64,000 nucleotides of DNA from Nematostella vectensis. Lineage: Eukaryota; Cnidaria; Anthozoa; Actiniaria; Edwardsiidae. Positions 49,201 through 60,386 of the stretch are shown in pieces. The translations under genes and the position numbers were made by a program. Where the stretch lies: assembly GCF_932526225.1 (NCBI RefSeq), contig NC_064034.1:11420887-11484886 (forward strand), in the 5' to 3' direction. Positions within the stretch are counted from its first letter, which is position 1; every line of letters begins with the position of its first letter. Below the pieces are notes generated by a model, which saw only the letters and a list, made by a program, of their open reading frames with translations, was not told the origin of the DNA and ran no database searches.

Positions 49201-52200
49201 ACAAGGGGAGGTAGGTCCACCTCACACATGGGGCACGTCACACTAGGGGAGGTAGGTCCACCTCACACATGGGGCAAGTCACACAAGGGAAGGCAGGTCC
49301 AGCTCAAACATGGGGTACGTCACACAAGGGTAGGTAGATCAACCTCACACATGGGGTACGTCACACAGGAGGAGGTAGGTCCACCTCACACATGGGGCAA
49401 GTCACATATGAGGGGGTTAATCAACCTCACACATGGAATACGTCACACAAGGGGAGGTAGGTCCACCTCACACATGGGGTACACACAAGGGGAGGTAGGT
49501 CCACCTCACTCATGAAGCAAGTCACACATGGGGGGGTAGATCAACCTCACACATGGGGTACGTCACACAAGGGGAGGTAGATCCACCTCACACATGGGGT
49601 ACGTCACACAAGGGGAGGGAGGTCCACCTCACACATGGGGTACGTCACACAAGGGGAGGGAAGTCCACCTCACACATGGGGTACGTCACACAAGGGGAGG
49701 TAGGTCCACCTCACACATGGGGAAAGTCACACATGAGGGGGTTAATCAACCTCACACATGGAATACGTCACACAAGGGGAGGTAGGTCCACCTCACACAT
49801 GGGGTACGTCACACAAGGGGGGTAGGTCAACCTCACACATGGGGTACGTCACACAAGAGAAATAGGTCCACCTCACACATGGGGTATGTCACACAAGGGG
49901 AGGTAGGTCCACCTCACACATGGGGTACGTCACACAAGAGGGTAGGCCCACCTCACAAATGGCGTACGTCATACAAGGGGATATAGTTCACATTCACATA
50001 TAGGACAGAGGGTCGTCCATTACACCGAAAAATTTATTTATTTTTTTAAAATGGCATTTTCCGAGACAATTGAGGCCACTGGAGGGTATTAGAGAACAAG
50101 GATAAACAGTGGAAGGGAACAATATTATATATGTATTTTTCATTTTTCCTCAGACTTGGCCACGGTGATTTGATTGAGGAAGAAGGCAAATCCATGCCGT
50201 TCCGAGTGGAAATACTTCACATGCACAGGTACATATCTGTTCGTGTAAGCCACTGTAGTCAACCACACCTTTGTGGTTAACACCTTTGTGGTTGTTATTT
50301 GTTTGGACCTTGCAAGCTGTTCTTATTATAGCAAAGGTGTTTTAAGTGAGGGCCTTCTTCGTACTTTGTATAGTGAATGTTACTTTCCAAACGATAGGTT
50401 CCGTTGTTTCTGGAGCACAAAAGCGATGAATTGGCAGGTTATACTTGCTTACAGCCGTATTTTAAGCTTTTTAGTCAGGATGTCCAGCTACGAGTTTAAC
50501 GTAAAACAAATAAATTTTGCTCAACGTTGAGCCTCTGACCCGTGAAAGCCTCGCTCTCGCTCTCAAATCTCCATAAACCATCGTTATTTTAAGAAGAGTT
50601 TATTAAGCTTTACGCTGCTTCTATACCGCTGACCTGTGCTTGATCTCCCCAGGATAAAGGTATTGTCTGTGGCGTGTGGAATAGAACACACCCTGGCTCT
50701 GTGCCGTGATGGAGTAAGTACAATAAATAATCGCTTCAAATAAGCGTCCCGCTTCTACTACCCTCCCCTCCCCTCCTCTTAGGCGCAGAATTTTAAGCGC
50801 TCCAAATAGGCGCCCGCTTCGAAATAGCGACTCAAAAAACAAACGCCCGGGGCGCTACAACGAGCGGGTATTACCACGTCCAGTATATACTGCAGTAATG
50901 CCGATGGAGACTTTCACTCATTTCTATTCGGACAACTTCCCACTAACTCGAACTGTTTTGTGTTTCATTTAAATTAAATTTATATAATAGGTTTTAGAAC
51001 CTATGTCGGCTACATACATCTTTATTAGAATCAGGTCCTTATACGCGGTTGCAATTACTGTGATTGAGCTTCTAACGAGTGTTGATGTAATCACAGGTTT
51101 ACTCATGGGGCTCGTCCGAATATGGCCAGGTGAGTGGACCCTTGTATTAACCTGAAAGCTGTTGCTATTCTCACTAGGGAATATCGGGAAAATAGCCAAA
51201 AATATGGCAAAATCGTGGATAAACAACTTTAGATATCAGCATGGGCTCCTGTTACATAACTTTAGCACCTCTATGGGTTTATATTCTGTATCCGATTCTG
51301 GATATTTCACTTCAAGTCCTTGTGACACCACGGACAAGATCTCAAGCCTTTTTGCGACCCGCCCTCCTCCCCGCAGCGATGAAATAATGCTTGCTCACTG
51401 GGTCATCCGTTCGCAATTGCCTCGGGCTTGCTCTCCACATATCTTAGCCTTATCCTGAGGCATTGTTCAAGGGTTACCCTAGTGAGAATATATAACTGTT
51501 TCATTTTCCCTCCCTCCCTTGTTCCTGCCCCCCCCCCCCCCCCCCCCCCACTTGTTTCTCCACGCCAACCGCTCCTCCAGTTTATTCTCCTCCACTTTAC
51601 TCACATTGTCATTTTTCGCTATTTTCATTTTTTTATTCTTTGTCAACTAGTCAACTTTATTCAGGGCTGTTATGGGAATATTGGAGGTATTTGTCCTCCC
51701 CCCCCCCCCCCCCAATAAATTTAAAAGCGATGTTATTTCATTCCGCCTAACAGTAAATTTCGTCTCTTATTATCATGAAGACGATTGTGTTTCCCAATAG
51801 TTATGATTGTGCTACGCAATGATTACAGTTTTTTTATGAAGGCGGAGGTTTCTTGCTTGTCTATACCTTGTTTACTTACTTTTGTTTACTAACCCTTGTT
51901 TTCTTATACTCAGCTCGGCCAGGGCGACACACAGCAACATACCCGTCCGGTTTACGTCACCGAACTCTCGGATAAAAAATGCATTGCCGTGGTGTGTGGT
52001 CATTACCACTCCTTGGCACTATCCGCTGACCAGCAGGTCTACTCGTGGGGCTGGGGCGTGCACGGTCAGTTAGGACTGGACTCTATTGAGGATGCTCTGC
52101 TTCCAAGCCACGTGACTTCACTAAGCGGAGCTTTTGTGACGCAGCTTGCCGCCGGGTATTCGCATACAGCAGTGTTGACCACAGAGGTATTATAAGTCTC

Positions 52201-55200
52201 TTATTAGTAGCGAGGGTTCTTGTCCCCTTTTTGGAGTGTTTCTAGGCAATTTTGGTAGAGTCTCTGTCGGACGCCATGTACTCATCCATTCAAAGTACCA
52301 AGTGAGAAAGCATCCATTTCCAGCTGATTTGGGGAAGTTGTTGCCTATTTTTAATTAATTTCGGTTAATAGATTGTGAAGTGTTTCGTAGAGTGTTTATC
52401 ATGTTGTCCCGTGTCTTTACTCCGAGTGTTTTACTCCTGGTTTACCTACCTCCGCGGTCAGGCTACAGATGGTCTATGTCGATGCGAATCATAGCCGAGC
52501 CCAGAAAAGACCCTACATCACAGAGGACGGCTATGCCCTCTTTTATCTCCTCTCCAGAAATCCCACCAATAAAAGTCGTAGAAGGTTGTCTTCTCGAATT
52601 CAGGTGGCCTAAAAAGCTGACCTTTCTAGACCGTCTATTCTATCTTGGGAATGGTAATGATGGCTGTTGTGAAGATTGTCGAGATTACAAAGTATATATT
52701 TTGTTTTCAGGGTGTACTCTTCGGCATTGTGAATAGTATTATGGGGGTCCGAAAAAAAATACATTAAAAAAACACCATGTATAGAAAAATTGTTAAGGCT
52801 TTTAAGCGCTTCTTTGAATGCAGCAAATGACTTCATTTCCTTCTGCTGGGTAAATTTTTCGCTTGCCTGATATTACAGTAATTTTCTAAATGTCTTTTGC
52901 AGGGTAAAGTGTACACGTTTGGTGGAGGTATGTATGGTCTGCATTTGCATATCCCAGAAATGCTTGTTTTATCGCCCCACTTTCAATAATCGCCCCGCTT
53001 TGAATTAAGACCCTCTTGGCACGAAATTAATAAGTCCCCAAAATTAAGAATTAACGAAGGCAAGGATTTTAGTTTCGTCAAGTTACTCTTATTGAACAAA
53101 GTAAATAGTTTAGTTCCTTACATTGCGGTAGTGTGGCAGCGTCCTCGGAGACCCAGGGCGTGGCGGAGATCCGGCACACAGGGAGCGCGCAGGTACTTCG
53201 GCTGAATTAACTAATAAATGATTAATGACTAATTTGTGTTATACAAAAAGCGCTAGCATGCGCTAGCGGGGATTGCGTAGGTTTAAAGGATTTGTGGGGA
53301 TACTTCAAAGGTCGGAGGGTAAATTGGGATCATTTTAAAGGTGAGAAAGTGTAAATAGGCTCGGTTTTAGGGGATTGAAATTCAAATTTTGAAAAACAGA
53401 TAGTTTGAAGACTGGGACTATCCTAGCGCCCGTGATATGGAGATGAGTTTTGAACTCTGAAATAAGCGCCCCTCGCGACTTCACTTTGTACTAGTACTAT
53501 GTACGCCTACCGTTGATTTTTGCAAAGGTCTGTATGGCCAACTGGGTTTAGGGACGACATCGAAGCAGACGTTACCGCAGCTTGTGCAAGCTCTAGAGAA
53601 GGACCGAATCTATCTGATATGCTGTGGTTCATTCGAGACGGTATGACGATTATTTTATTATAGTCGTAATCATTATCATCAGCGGGTAACATCGATTATG
53701 ATTATTCCTAGTGATTACTAACATCACCTTTACTGCTCAAGTTCATTTTTTAAACCTGTTTATCGCCATCACCATAGTCATCATTGTTGTCATCATCACT
53801 ATCAGCATCATCACCACCATCCATCATAATAATCACCATCGTCATCATCACATCACCACCACCATCATCATTATCGGCATTACCCTCATCTTCTCAAAGT
53901 TCTCTGCATTTACAGAGTCATCATGTCTCCATTATTTTGGTAAAAGTTAACACCTTTATGCCCTGTCTTATGTAATATTCCTGCAGGTAGCAGTCTCGAG
54001 TGAACAGAAGCTTTTCAACTGGGGGCGAAGTCCGCACTATTTCAGGTTCCACATGGTAAGTCCACCCTAGAGGCTGCGTGACAAGCGCAAGGGGCTTGGG
54101 AAAGAAAGAGAGAAAAGATCGCGCGTGCCTCGGGAGAAGGACAAATGAAAAATATCCCTCCCTCTTTAGACGCGGTAAAGTAGCCTAGCTACTTACTCGA
54201 AGAGATTTGCAGGCTAAACGCCATCCTCTCTACATTTTGCGCTTGCACCATCTAGCGAACCACATATCCAGAATCTGCTAGCTTCTTTCACCAAACTTAA
54301 CTCATTATTTACTGGCTCTTTATCGATCAAAATCCTAGCCACATACTACGATTTCTTGCAGAGACAGGAGTTCCGCGTGAAGCGTTCTGTGCAGACCAAG
54401 TCAGGTTCGCTGTCCCACAGGCTTCTTCCTGTACAAATGGACACGTCTTTTCCGTCACCAATCAAAGAGGTGTTCCAAATTATTTCAAACAAAATTTTAC
54501 ATTGTTATATTTTTTTTCAATGTTCTTTGTCTATTCTGCTCGAAAAATTGATACTTTTTGGTTTTCACTGACGTTTCACATCGGTTGCATTGATAATGTG
54601 AATAAGACATAAGACACCAAATTGTATATCGTCAGGAAAATTTAAAAATTTATACAACAACGGGTTGTTAGCGTCTGATAGTGATTGATATATCCAGGTT
54701 AAGTATTGGTAAATACTGTAGTTACAAAGTTCTTAACTCTGTCTCTGTCTGACTGTCCCTTTTCTACATCTGACTTTTGTGCGTTTCTTTGTGGCGTGGT
54801 CAGATTCACTGCGGCAATTGGCATTACCTCGCGGTAACGGAGGCTCGTCAGGTGTTCACGTGGGGGTTCAATGATCATGGCCAGCTTGGCCACAGCACAA
54901 GTATGGACCACCTGGTAATTAAGTTATAATAACTTTTTGATATATATACAAACCACAGGATAAGTTGACTTTGATTTAACTTGCTCGATTGCAAGTTCAA
55001 GTATGGACAACCAGGTAAATAACTTATGGAACTAGCTACATTCTTGACGAGCAACAATCAAATTAAATAATTGATTTAATTTATCAACCTAGAATTTAAT
55101 CACTGTTGGCACAATCAAAGCGTTATGGGTATATAAATATGCGACCTAGGATGACTTTATGATGGCTGATTGCAACCCCCCCACACACACACACCCACCC

Positions 55201-58200
55201 CTCCACCAATTATTTTCCTTGTCAGTTCCCTATTATTATAGGTACGGACGTGCGCTATTCCGCTGACCATGATTTTCTTTGTCAGTTGTTTCCCACGGTT
55301 GTGCAGAAGCTAAACGAATCCTTTGTCGCCACTGCGAGTGTCGGGGCCGAGTTCTCCGTTGCCATGGATGCAACAGGTCAAGTTTGGGTCTGGGGACGGT
55401 CAGACTCTGGACAAGTGAGTACAAAAGGCATGAGCATTTTGAGTCAACCAGGGAGCGTGGGCGGTGTAGTTGAGCATCGCTCTGTAGTGTCTTGCGCCTC
55501 ACCATCAGGTTCCGTTTTTTTTTGTTGAGGTTGCATTAATTTTTGTTTGTTTTATTGGTTCTCGCCTCGGCCCCAAAGGTTTTTGTTCAGTTTTCCTCGC
55601 TCCATAAAATAATACAGTTTCAATACCAACTGTCATATAGCCGGCCTCAAGTGCCTTCGACTTGACCACGTTGTTTAAGAGTATGAGACGCTTCCAAAAT
55701 TTATTTATTTGTTTGAACAGCAAAATATCTACAAGTACAACGATAAAAAGGGCAATAACAACATTATCAACAACATGAACAGCAATATATCAATAAGTAT
55801 AGCGACTGAAACACATCGTCAACAGCAGCAACATTATCAAGAACAAAATATCAACAACGATAGCAAAACGTTAACAACGAAAAAAAGGAAACACTATCAC
55901 AACCAAACAGAACAACACGCGGGCACTGCAAACCTACGTATTGTAATGAGATTTTTAGACAAATCTAGATCAAGGCTTTATCGTTTGGTTTCTTGAAGCT
56001 TGGCTTGGACGCCGGGATGATCGGATCTGGTAAGAAAGAGGTTACTACGCCCACCTTGTTATCAAGTCTGCCTGTTCTCAATAGAGTGGAGACCAACGCG
56101 TCCTCTGAGGTGAGGCCACCCATGCCGCCATTTTTATGCACTTGCACAGTACCGAGTCACACAAAGCATCCATTTCCATCGGCTGATTCAAGCAAGGAAC
56201 TGAGATATTTTCAATCAAATATCATCCATAGAGTGTCCTTATACATTCGTGGATTGTAACTTTGAAGATTTCTTGCAAATAAACTGTTGTATTGTAAATT
56301 ATATAAACAGTTCAAATGTGGAGAATCGGTGTTTTTTAACCTTCTATTTGAAACACAATTTTATCTTTATTTTTTTGCCTCTTCCTTTTTGATCATCATA
56401 GTTTGTTTTTTGGTTTAGGAAGACTAGTCAAATCACATAACTGGTCTATCTCAAGGCTGCATTCTGATTGGCTGACCTACCTGCCTATCAGTAGCGAAAA
56501 ATGCCGTATTTGAGAGTCTAAAAATTGCAAACTACCAGACCATACAACGTTTCTGTCAGAATATGTACAGATTGTCCTACTAATTACGATCATTAAAATT
56601 CCATACAGTCAGCTGTATCATTTTGAAACAAGCATTTTTTTTTACTTGTAGTCGCTTCACAGCTCCTCTGAAGAGATCTATGACGTTGACTGGAAACTTC
56701 CTGACCTGTCACATTTTAGTGAGTATAGCTCTGTTATCATTCCCAGGTCTTTTGATTGAAGAGAAGCATTGTACCAGAGATACTAGAGGCATAACTGTCA
56801 TGTTTTTATTAAATTCTTTTAGGCGGAAGATCTGTTACCTACGGAAGGGAATCGTTGTCCATAGCTCTGAATTCATTGTTCGAGCATTACTCCCCCAGGG
56901 TCATGATAAGGTAAAAGACATTGTAAAGCCTTGTTCAAACAGCGTTAACATTGTTGGAGAGACTCGTATTGTATAGGCTTTAAGGGCCATTTACACAGCG
57001 CCACCATGCACACAATTTTAACGATGCTGCAGGATATTTGAAGAGGTTACAGACTTTAGTTTGTGATCGTACTGTTGCGTGACACTTCGGTAACACAATA
57101 GGGGACGCTTAGAGATTACGTGACTTTTTGGGTGGCCAATTCAAGCCAAAATAAATACAGAAATGACTGGGCCTATCATGCCAGAGAATGACGAAAAAGT
57201 AAAATCTTTACATGAAAATAAACCCTTTCTGAAAAAAAGGAAATTTTCTGGCTTTGTTCGTTAACGCAAAAGTTGCTTTTTGTTGCTGTTATTTTGCCGC
57301 TGAAAGCCTGAGCGCGCGCTAGTTTGCCACCCAAAAAGACACGTGATCTCTTAGTGCAAGTTGCCTATTCTTGTCTTATGGTAACAGAATAAGGCAAAGC
57401 TTTTTTTTATTTAAGCTAACTGTTGGTGTCAACAGTTGCATCAGCATAATCTGTGGCATTTCATATTGACTGGTCGTTCAAATTGCGTTTCTTATCATAG
57501 ATCATTTAATACTATAGTATGATCTCATGCGTTTTATATCCAGACACTGTATGGACATCGAAGACAACTTGAGCTTGTCGATCATCTACGACAAGATGGG
57601 CCAGTGGTCGCAGGTACGGAATTATGCAGCCCTGGGTAAACCAGGAACCTATTTTGATTTGTGATTAGTCCCTGGTGACCTACCCTGCACACATAGTCTT
57701 TAGTTTGTTTTTGCAGGAATAGTGACCTCGGGTTACCGTGATTCTTTGTGGTACCAGACACAAGTGCTTGTAATACACATATAAATAATTATGTGAGAAA
57801 CTAATCCCGGTATCATCTCTGAGATCTCGTATGTTCCAACCAGGTCAATCTTCAACAAATCCGAGCTACACTGAATAATGATTTTAAAGATGTTTGAGCT
57901 GGTAACGTTCGAGGTTCTGGAAGCCCAAACTTCAACCAGAACGGCCAAGAGGGAGAGTAATACTTTCAATATATGTCGCAGGTCATGATTGCTTTGTAAT
58001 CCCTTGCAGGCTCTAGGCATTAGGCTGAGGTACCTAAATCAGCAACAAAGTGACACCTCTACACTCTTAGAACCCGCTCTACCTGCTATAGAATACAGTT
58101 TGAGGTAATGCATCTTTTACCACAAAAGCCAAGGGCTTAACTTGTTGGTCCGTGTAGATATTTTTGGTGTAATCAAGCAGGCCAGTGGTTATAAATACAC

Positions 58201-59569
58201 ATTGAATGATGTAAACACATTTGTCCAGCCAACAGCATTCCTGGGTAAAAGCATTTGTACACTCGTCAACATTTTCTGTAATTTATTGTTTTATTTGTCA
58301 GTCAATTATTGCTATGTGAGCACTTTTGGACAAAGCTGTGCGACTTTATATTTATTTGAACACAAACATAATAGCCAATCTGCTTGTATTGGTCATCTGT
58401 ATCTTCTTGCTTCCTTTAGGAATTACGTTAGTACTGATTTTAAAGATTCCAAGGAGGAGAATGACCATTTGACACAAATGCTAAAAGAGGTGAGCCTACT
58501 TATTAAATGTGCGTCTTTCAACATATTTTAGTGTCACAGAAGAAGTAAATATAATTAAAAAAAAAAAACTAATAGCTAGAACGACTAACAAGCATTGTAT
58601 TTAGTTGGTTCGTTTTTCAAATAATGTAGATTGTGATGCATCACTCATGTTGTCCTCTCCAGGTTCTGGGTTTCTGGAAGAACCGTGGACTTGCAGTGAC
58701 AGCCTTGGAGAATTTGCTGAGTGACTTCCTGGAAAATGTGGCTTACCCCCTTAGTCTATTGATAATCAGGTACTAGTACTGCATAATATATACTATAGCT
58801 GCCCATGCACGTGGCTGGTGTTGTGGGCTTAGGCCACAAAGATTTCATATGTTTTTTTTTCTGTCTGCGCTGCAGAGAAGAGGTTCTCCACAAAGACAAA
58901 ACGAGAGAAGTGCCACAGGATTGCACAACACCTCCAAAACTGCTGTTTGGATCAGAGTTCATGGAAAATATCCTAGAAATTCTTAGCAGGCAGATTCATT
59001 CAGGGGAGAAAGGGGGGAGATATCTGGAGGATGTCTTGGAAATGACAGCAGATAAAGGTGACTTGAATTCAAATGCAGCTGAGCAAGTTAAATTTAACAT
59101 TGGAGAAGAGGAAGACATTCCAGCAACAGAAGACCAGCTAATACAGAAGATAACAGATAATATCAAGAAGGACTTGGAGAAATCCTCATTTATCAATTTG
59201 TCAGTGCCTACAGCAGCAATGGTAGCAGCTGCAGCAGCATCACAGCTTAGGGACTGGCAGAATGAGAACCCCATGCAGTCATTACCTAAATCTTCCCCAG
59301 ATGTTGTCACCTTCACATGCAATCATCACTTTCCAAGAATATATTTCATGGGAGTAATTCTGCCCGAGTTCCAACAGAGAATGAGTGAACTTGTGTTACC
59401 TCTTGTACAGACCACAAAGACATTGTTAGCTCAGTATAAAAAGACAGAGAGTCTGTTACTGGCTGCTTGTCCTGTTTGTGTGTATAATTCACTACGTGTA
59501 GAGCAGTTGGAAAGATTGCCTGATACCAGCAGTAGTAATGGAACCAAGACCAAATTTTGGGAAATATAG
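28221..59569 (+). CDS. Large protein: propeller-like N-terminus, CHCR-like helices, seven RCC1 repeats, C-terminal Cys/His cluster (1580 aa, 42 exons)
   Basis: Forty-two exons join in frame with GT-AG borders: 28221-28359, 28488-28577, 28873-28940, 29035-29145, 31174-31252, 33246-33313, 33532-33654, 33999-34208, 34439-34648, 34908-34967, 35128-35321, 35710-35818, 35962-36030, 36545-36583, 37167-37247, 37735-37790, 38139-38235, 40288-40399, 40866-40921, 43522-43643, 44043-44106, 44375-44478, 44913-44979, 45632-45747, 50154-50228, 50653-50713, 51097-51129, 51914-52186, 52903-52927, 53528-53640, 53987-54055, 54362-54469, 54804-54914, 55286-55414, 55999-56109, 56652-56718, 56823-56910, 57544-57613, 58010-58104, 58420-58489, 58663-58769, 58876-59569. 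Residues about 50-450 have WD-like strands (WHEDAFGSLLVLLCSNG, GTELGEVVFVDL). Residues 450-700 are helical and resemble clathrin-heavy-chain repeats (AERALQLSKYEHAMKLYQLSK). Residues 777-1150 hold seven RCC1 blades (CGQHHTAVV, CGIEHTLAL, CGHYHSLAL, AGYSHTAVL, CGSFETVAV, CGNWHYLAV, VGAEFSVAM). The C-terminus has TCNHHF (1497-1502) and CPVC (1548-1551), possibly a zinc site as in Vps-type coat proteins. I do not recognise an orthologue. A membrane-trafficking role is only an inference from architecture. Confidence 0.87.
28618..28690. repeat. G-rich tract in intron 2
   Basis: The plus strand carries ggggggtgggtc, gggggtc and gggggtggggtggg runs in the small second intron of the RCC1-repeat gene, close to the promoter. 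G-quadruplex formation is possible but not certain, because only three closely spaced runs occur in each cluster. Confidence 0.6.
29310..30760. repeat. Degenerate GGTAAC/TAAAACC minisatellite in inverted blocks (intron 4)
   Basis: Block 29310-29655 repeats words such as cggttttaccgttacctttt. Block 29840-30750 repeats the reverse complement (aaaggtaacgctaaaaccgaac). Within the right block, a 109-bp higher-order unit recurs with gtaactgg at 30341, 30450 and 30559. The two blocks could pair into a long imperfect hairpin in the pre-mRNA. Confidence 0.85.
31440..33264. repeat. 73-bp array, 25 copies, carrying the 3' splice site and start of exon 6
   Basis: The motif gcaggttt(g/a)c recurs at 31491, 31563, 31636 and then every 73 bp to 33242, giving 25 copies. 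Each unit contains the end of intron 5 (tgtttgattttcacccagcag) and the first 19 bases of exon 6 (gtttgccatgtagtgtggc or variants), followed by ataagattcccatcttttta. Only the last copy continues into real exon 6 (33246-33313). A variant with cagcatgtttacc marks a five-unit, 365-bp higher-order repeat (31931, 32296, 32661). Confidence 0.93.
33642..33683. repeat. 21-bp tandem duplication spanning the exon 7 donor
   Basis: The unit aacctgtgtcatggtaaatt(g) is present at 33642 and 33663, so the last 13 bases of exon 7 and its GT donor are doubled. A third, diverged version (acttgcatcatggtaagttg) lies near 33764. The first donor keeps the frame open; the copy would add a TGA. Confidence 0.85.
34715..34868. 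repeat. CAT/CAC-type microsatellite in intron 9
   Basis: Imperfect runs of catcat, caccac and atcatc are found here. Similar tracts occur at 42885-43395 and 53765-53890 in other introns of the same gene. Confidence 0.8.
36283..36429. repeat. Long hairpin, 68-bp arms, intron 14
   Basis: Arms 36283-36350 and 36361-36429 are nearly perfect reverse complements with a 10-base loop. The ends read cagtttgcactagggttt and aaaccctagtgcaaactg. It is a foldback/MITE candidate upstream of the small exon 36545-36583. Confidence 0.88.
37900..37980. repeat. Dispersed repeat, copy 1
   Basis: The segment with cacagtgcattcgaaacaag, then cgcatcccatacccatggct, recurs with substitutions near 45450-45515 (cacagtgcatttgaagcaac, then ctcatcccatacccatggct). 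Both copies are in introns of the RCC1-repeat gene. Confidence 0.7.
38190..38303. repeat. 58-bp tandem duplication spanning the exon 17 donor
   Basis: Unit 1 (38190-38247) is the last 46 bases of exon 17 plus 12 intron bases. Unit 2 (38248-38303) repeats it with about nine differences, including cgcaacggtaca in place of cgctaaggtaca. Reading past the first donor meets TAA within three codons. Confidence 0.85.
39497..39690. repeat. 96-bp tandem duplication in intron 17
   Basis: Two near-identical copies starting gcttcaataaaaacccattt lie at 39497 and 39593. The second has a small insertion (gtagtta versus gtta). Confidence 0.9.
39784..39950. mobile_element. Copy of the TTAACCCATTGAC element end
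   Basis: This segment begins ttaacccattgacccgcaaa and shares ordered words with 4213-4370 (ataaacaca, gatactgcggcattagtcta, agatatg, ccaaccaa). It is a fragment; the other end was not found nearby. Confidence 0.65.
41023..42858. repeat. 23-bp minisatellite, about 80 copies, in intron 19
   Basis: The unit (cagcagcaatagaaccgtaa plus aaa) repeats with mainly cagcag/caacaa/cagcaa variation. Because 23 is not a multiple of three and the minus strand of the unit lacks stop codons, all three minus-strand frames stay open for about 1.9 kb. These long open frames (40820-42902) are repeat artefacts. Confidence 0.95.
42885..43395. repeat. CAACACCATCAT-type microsatellite in intron 19
   Basis: Imperfect caacaccatcatcacc-like repeats continue directly after the 23-bp array up to about 130 bp before exon 43522-43643. 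Confidence 0.85.
45719..49995. repeat. About 41-bp array, about 100 copies, carrying the 3' end and donor of exon 24
   Basis: The first unit is exonic. The last 28 bases of exon 24 (acacatggggcaagtcacac, then aaggggag, encoding the RCC1 motif TWGKSHKGR) are followed by the donor gtaggt. The unit, made of these bases plus gtaggtccacctc, then repeats for 4.2 kb. Units vary at gcaagtc/gtacgtc/gcacgtc, aaggggag/atgggggg and ggtccacc/gatcaacc, with unit lengths about 39-46. The remaining exon half (cttggccacggtgat) begins only at 50154. This is the largest intron block of the gene (45748-50153). Confidence 0.94.
51527..51713. repeat. Two poly-C tracts in intron 27
   Basis: C-runs of about 20 bases lie at 51527-51549 and 51694-51713, about 160 bp apart in the intron before the large RCC1 exon 51914-52186. 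Confidence 0.85.
53765..53890. repeat. CATCAC-type microsatellite in intron 30
   Basis: Imperfect catcatcac repeats on the plus strand. They produce spurious open frames with Ile/His or Ser/Pro runs. Confidence 0.8.
54891..55025. repeat. Diverged duplication of the exon 33 donor junction, 100-bp offset
   Basis: The exon 33 end plus intron (agcacaagtatggaccacct, then ggtaattaagtta) at 54893-54925 resembles 54993-55025 (agttcaagtatggacaacca, then ggtaaataactta). About 25 of 33 bases match. The first donor preserves the frame. Confidence 0.6.
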
Positions 59570-60386
59570 ATTAACATATTTTTGTTGCCACTATAATCCT
59601 CAAGAGATAAAAATTGAAACACTGCTTCGAGGAGTGCCAGGGACCAAATATTTTGTTTTCTTCAAATTAACTTGTCAAGAACATTATCTAATTAGTATGA
59701 CTTCCATCGAATCGTGACAGCATGGCTTCAAAAAAGTCTTGGTGACCATTGGAGGGAAGGGGGGGGGGTGATAAGGGGTCTCCGAATCTGCTGATCTGCA
59801 CAAAGTTTTGCTTGAATTTGAAACCACAATTTTGATAAACAAAATAGACATAAACAATAGATAATAAGAAAATCATGAATGTGATGCATGAATGTTTATG
59901 CAAGTCAAGAATCAGCAAAATCCACAGTAACAATTATCAAAATGTGAAATCCAATCTTAAATTTGGAATAGATCTGTGATCCAGTTGTTTCAGAAATCCA
60001 ACAAACTGCTTTATTTTTTCTCTAAATCTCTAACCCATGTGCCATTTTAGGCCTGGATCTGTGGACCTAAAATCTAATCAACCCCCTGAGAAATTAATGA
60101 AATGTTACACAAATAAGTTTCCAGAATACTAACAGATAGACTTTCAAAATCATCAATTTTATTTTTTTTTTCTTTAAAAGAAACTATTCTTGTATTCAAA
60201 TGTAACATCAGAGCTATATCTAATGATCAGCAAATATAGATTTTATACAATAAAAGATAAAAATAGTTTAAAAAGTTGGTAACAATCCTAAAATTCATCA
60301 TCGATCTTAGCCCCATGTTCATATTCACACACCCATGCTTTTTGCAATATGATAAATAACTTATATTACAATCATCTAGTAAGGAC
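59570..60386. other. Convergent 3' region
   Basis: This is the space between the stop of the RCC1-repeat gene (plus) and the stop of the CFAP276-like gene (minus). On the minus strand AATAAA hexamers occur at about 60163-60158 and 60015-60010 and may serve the minus gene. A G-run lies at 59760-59768. No other gene was seen. Confidence 0.5.

Noticed and set aside
45806-49825. Many plus-strand open frames rich in TWG, HTRGG and GPPHT
   Set aside because: They are read from the 41-bp intronic array. They merely repeat the exon 24 RCC1 motif and are interrupted by stops in each unit.
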